In this document: piece after piece, positions 60,493 to 64,000 of the stretch
How positions within the stretch are numbered: the first letter of the stretch is position 1
Layout: the number at the start of each line of letters is the position of its first letter
Notes under the pieces: model-generated
What the model saw: only the letters and a program-made list of their open reading frames with translations
Told to the model about the DNA's origin: nothing
Database searches by the model: none
Position numbers and translations under genes: made by a program
Source of the DNA: Siderastrea siderea
Taxonomy: Eukaryota; Cnidaria; Anthozoa; Scleractinia; Rhizangiidae
DNA: 64,000 nt
Assembly: GCA_964030785.1 (NCBI GenBank)
Contig: OZ034971.1
Location: forward strand, 43,230,804-43,294,803
Direction: 5' to 3'

Positions 60493-62478
60493 TCAGGACC
60501 CTCTAAGGCAATGCCATCGTCTTCCAATCGCTTGTTTAGCGTTGTTTGGTTGCCAGTGGCCGAGGGGCCTTTCCTTCAGCAGATCTTGTGTAGCTGGGGC
60601 AGCGATAGAGCCTGTAAAACTGTGACATTCAATTAAAGATTTCCCACATTTGGCGGAGCTGTGTCTGAATGGGAACTTCGTCAACGGGCAATGGGCAGCA
60701 CAAATATTAATTTGCCTGTCCCAAGAAGCCTTCCCTCAGTGGAAGTAATAAAGGAAGGGGTCGGGATTTGTAAAAAAATATGCGTATAGACGCAAGAGGG
60801 CTGATTGAACAGAGCTCAACTGCAATGATAACTAGAATGAAAGGCTTAAATGAACAATTGTTAGATTGAGGGTGTTCTACTGCACATAAGCAGCCAAAGC
60901 GTCATCGGTCCAATATGAATGTGGTGATGTTTGCATGTGAATGCCGGATGACCTCTAGGCATGGTGATTAACAGGTCTTGCCTTGACCACATAATGCATT
61001 GCTGGTGTAGTAAATGCTAGAACATTAACCTCATGGTTGTCACATTAACTTTAATTTATATTATTTATTTATTTTTAGGGCACTTGAAGACTGTGTTGGG
61101 GACTGGAATTTGAACTTTCAAAAAAGTTCAAATGGCCAGTTTCTAATTGATCGGCGCATAATCCTGCAAGCTTTCCATGCTTGACTTAATATATCATGCG
61201 CGATTTAGGATCAGAAATTTTAGGGACTATTTTGTAACAGTATTACCTGTTACACAAATGGAACGTCTGTCTATTAGAAACTGCACGCATGCGCTGGCAT
61301 AATCCATATAAGCTGAATTTGCGCACGCGCGATCTATATGAAGTTAAACAAAAATAAGCACCATATCTGGTGTTACAAGGTGTTACGAGGTGTTACAGAG
61401 TGTTACAGGGTGTTACAGGGTGTTACAGGGTGTTACGAGGTGTTACAGAGTGTTACGAGGTGTTACGAGGTGTTACAGGGTGTTACAGAGTGTTACAGGG
61501 TGTTACAGGGTGAAACTGCACACGGGTGCAGAGTGTTACAGGGTGTTACAGAGTGTTACAGGGTGTTACAGGGTGTTACAGAGTGTTACAGGGTGTTACA
61601 GAGTGTTACAGGGTGTTACAGGGGGTTACAGAGTGTTACAGGGTGTTACAGGGTGTTACAGAGTGTTACAGGATGTTGCAGAGTGTTACAGAGTGTTACA
61701 GGGTGTTACAGAGTATTACAGGGTGTTACAGAGTGTTACAGGGTGTGACAGGGTGTTATAGGGTGTTACATGGTGTTGCAGGGTGTTACAGGGTGTTGCA
61801 GGGTGTTACAGGGTGTTACAGAGTGTTACAGGGTGTTGCAGGGTGTTACAGAGTGTTACAGGGTGTTACAGAGTGTTACAGGGTGTTACAGAGTGTTACA
61901 GGTGTTACAGGGTGTTACAGAGTGTTACATGGTGCTACATGGTGTTACAGGGTGTTACAGGGTGTTAAAGGGTGTTACAGGGCGTTACAGGGTGTTAAAG
62001 GGTGTTACAGGGTGTTACAGCATGTTACAGTGTGTCTTGCAGAAGGCCTTCCCTCTTTCAGGCGTGGCTGCACATATCTCTGGATAATTAACAAGGGGCA
62101 AGCTTGGAATTGCATTTTTCACCTTAAAAATACAGTGGGGAAATCTCAATTTCCAGTTCCCATCAATCACCCAAAGTTTTCCACAACCTGCAAATATTAA
62201 TAATTATTACTCAATTAATTATCACTTGGCAGATTTATTAAGAATAACTATTAAATAAATTACATCACCTCTCTTTTTACAGTCTTCAGTACAATTATGC
62301 ATGTAATTGGCAACCCTCCTTCTCTCTTCAATGCCCATCATCAATTTTTCTCTATCAGCATCCTTGTAAATGGGGAACTCCTTCAATGGAAAGCCACTCT
62401 CTCTCAATGAACTTTCCAACTCACCCCACCAAAACATATCGGCCACGCACTTTGCAGACAGTTCTCTTTGTGAACAGC
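60493..62478 (-). CDS. Candidate two-exon gene end, unknown product
   Basis: Exon 62478-62269 (210 bp) lies between acceptor CCATGCAG and donor GTGATG. It contains KCVADMFWWGELESSLRESG, then FPLKEFPIYKDADREKLMMG and IEERRRVANYMHNCTEDCKK. It joins in phase to 60611-60493 (acceptor TTTTACAG), which ends at a stop after RRWHCLRGS. The minisatellite lies in the intervening intron. Upstream exons would lie beyond the BEL element or off the window. I do not recognise the protein; the first exon looks convincingly coding, the second less so. Confidence 0.35.
61370..62034 (+). repeat. Decamer minisatellite, GTGTTACAGG unit, about 66 copies
   Basis: Tandem 10-bp units TGTTACAGGG and TGTTACAGAG, often alternating, giving a 20-bp higher-order period. 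Early units carry CGAGG variants; later ones carry TTGCAGG and TTAAAGG. One 21-bp interruption (about 61511-61531) and one 9-bp unit (about 61898) break the register. Because the unit has no stop in any plus frame, all three frames stay open and cycle the same peptide (VLQGVTGCYR). These are not genes. Confidence 0.95.
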
Positions 62479-62499
62479 CTGCATGGTGAAAAATTGCAT

Positions 62500-62834
62500 T
62501 GTAGCGCCCGCCTTTCGGTGTGAAACGGGGCGCGAGAATGCAGTTGTACGAGTCATCAGTCTAACAATCCAATCCGTTTATTCAGTAGCGATGTTGTGAA
62601 GACTTAAGGCTTACAATCGTCCGGGTTCAGGACTGTCAAAGACTGTAATGAACCATACTCGTAAGTGGCTTTGAGGGAAGCTAAAACTAAACCAGGTAGC
62701 GAAGCTACAAAAACACTGGGTAGTGTTTCAAAACGTTCTTGCTCACACGAGGAGAAGTCCACTGAAAGTCCCGTATCTAAACTAAGGCATGACGGGATGC
62801 GTCACGCAAACAAAACGACTGTAAAGGCATTACA
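62500..62834 (-). mobile_element. 3' LTR of the BEL/Pao element
   Basis: Read on minus, it begins TGTAATGCCTTTACAG and ends GGGCGCTACA, with TGTA...TACA inverted ends. A purine-rich tract (GAGGGGAGCC) lies directly before it, as expected for the polypurine tract. AATAAA on minus lies at about 62578-62583. The LTR sits 170 bp past the pol stop codon. The 5' LTR is outside the window. Confidence 0.65.
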
Positions 62835-63006
62835 TGGCTCCCCTCATACATTGTAAGAATGTATGAAGTAACAATAAACACATATCAAGACTTAAATTGT
62901 TATCAGAGTTTGATTAATCTTATTCTTTCTTATATGAAGAATCAGTTCAGGCTTCCCGACAGGGTCGTACCCCAGTAGTAAAGGTTCCTTTATAATCGGT
63001 GTTGAA

Positions 63007-64000
63007 TCAGTTGTCGCTTTCATCTTCATTTGGGCGGTAAATCAGGATCAACTTGTGAATGGGTCTTTCGAAAAACTTCTTTTTCCCAGACTGGGTAACG
63101 GAGAGGAGGACTTTCCGAACAAGTCCGTCTTCACTGGGATAGACTTCCGTCACTCTGCCAAGTGGCCACTGGTTCCTAGGACAGGATTCATCACGAATGA
63201 GGACAATATCACCAACTTGACTGTTAGGGCTAACGTTACTCCATTTCTGACGTTTCTGTTGTAGCAGGCAATACTCTTTCTGCCAGCGGCGCCAAAATTG
63301 ATCTGACAGGTACTGAATCCTGCGCCATCTTCTTCTTGAGTAAAGGTCTGGTCGCGAGAAATTACCCGGAGGGGGTAAAACTACTTTCGCTTTAAGAGTA
63401 AGCAGGTGATTTGGTGTGATTGGCTCAGGTGCCTCTAGATCTGTTAAGTTGTCTATGGTAAGCGGACGGCTATTTACGATGTTTTCTGCTTCGGTGAACA
63501 GAGTTCGAAGTGCCTCATCATCAAGCTGCTGGGCGTGGTCTTCCAAAAGACCAGAGAGGACTGACCGTACGGTACGAATAAGTCGCTCCCATATGCCACC
63601 CATATGGGATGCGGACGGCACATTCATCTTGAATTCGATCAGGTCGCAATCTTGGGTTACGAGGAAGTTCTTAACAGAATCGGTGTTTACTTCTCTCAAA
63701 GCAGCGTTGAGCTCATTTTTTCCTCCTGCGAAGTTTGTTCCTTGATCACATCTCAATTCATGGACTTTGCCTCTTCAGTTGATGAATGGCCTGAGCGTGT
63801 TGATAAATGCATCCGTCTCCATTGAGTTTAAGGTCTCCAAGTGTATAGCCCGGGAACAAAGACAAGTGAAAATTAGACCCCAGCGCTTGAGTTCTTTTCG
63901 GCCCTCTTTAATGTACCAAGGGCCGAAAACGTCCATACCAGAGTATGTGAAAGGTGCGGCGGGAGTAATACGTTCTGCGGGCAGGTTCACCATCTTTTGA
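63007..64000 (-). pseudogene. BEL/Pao retrotransposon pol, integrase and C-terminal domain, with in-frame stop
   Basis: The minus strand encodes the integrase end of a BEL/Pao pol polyprotein. The catalytic triad is visible: Asp in TYSGMDVFGPW, Asp in LRCDQGTNF and Glu in MGGIWERLIR. The Pao-type C-terminal domain follows (PITPNHLL, WRRIQYLSDQFWRRWQKEYC, NSQVGDIVLIRDE, WPLGRVTEV). A TGA at 63775-63777 breaks the frame between the first and second catalytic Asp. The frame is otherwise continuous across it, so this looks like a point mutation. The pol stop is at 63007-63009. The rest of pol, gag and the 5' LTR lie beyond 64000. Confidence 0.9.

Noticed and set aside
61338..62200. Three overlapping plus-strand open frames of 100-220 codons rich in VLQGVTGCYR
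   Set aside because: They are translations of the decamer minisatellite, which lacks stops in every plus frame.
63055..64000. Plus-strand frames at 63055-63264, 63416-63745 and 63767-64000
   Set aside because: They are antisense to the BEL/Pao integrase.
1..64000. tRNA and rRNA genes
   Set aside because: I looked for B-box-like GGTTCGA motifs and conserved rRNA words on both strands and found none with cloverleaf support; a covariance-model scan would be decisive.

Overview
The window is nuclear DNA from an animal. Its genes are short exons with GT-AG introns, separated by AT-rich non-coding DNA full of small inverted-repeat transposons. Gene content and repeat types point to an anthozoan cnidarian, most likely a stony coral. 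The repeat types include TTAA-flanked elements, a BEL/Pao retrotransposon, XerD-like tyrosine recombinase fragments and long hairpin MITEs. This is my inference from recognised families; no species marker was seen.

Four host genes can be built. (1) The 5' part of PPCS (phosphopantothenate-cysteine ligase, CoA synthesis), minus strand, exons at 3950-4075 and 637-725; the rest lies off the left edge. (2) A complete SLC34-type sodium/phosphate cotransporter, minus strand, four coding exons from 12502 to 9544, 580 aa. (3) A complete ATP6V1F (V-ATPase subunit F), plus strand, five exons from 22886 to 39393, 126 aa. Its second and third introns (4.4 and 10.0 kb) are swollen by nested transposons. 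(4) A complete deoxynucleoside kinase, minus strand, eight exons from 48744 to 42979, 317 aa, with a presequence that looks mitochondrial. The four genes are unrelated housekeeping or transport functions and share no evident regulation.

Right of about 49 kb I find no recognisable complete host gene. This part holds MITEs, an inactivated tyrosine-recombinase exon (54984-55732), several coding-like exons of unknown identity on the minus strand (56.5-62.5 kb), a 665-bp decamer minisatellite (61370-62034), and the 3' end of a BEL/Pao retrotransposon (62500-64000 and beyond) with one LTR and an in-frame stop in the integrase.

The most unusual structure is the transposon stack in ATP6V1F. Intron 2 holds a 2.8-kb element packed with CATAG/CTATG words. 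Intron 3 holds at least three neighbouring or nested units bounded by TTAA target sites. One is a 5.4-kb foldback element with arms of about 1.49 kb, one arm of which is split by a 1.9-kb hAT-like element with a 5-bp target duplication. All exon models come from reading splice sites and conserved protein motifs by eye and have not been tested against transcripts.
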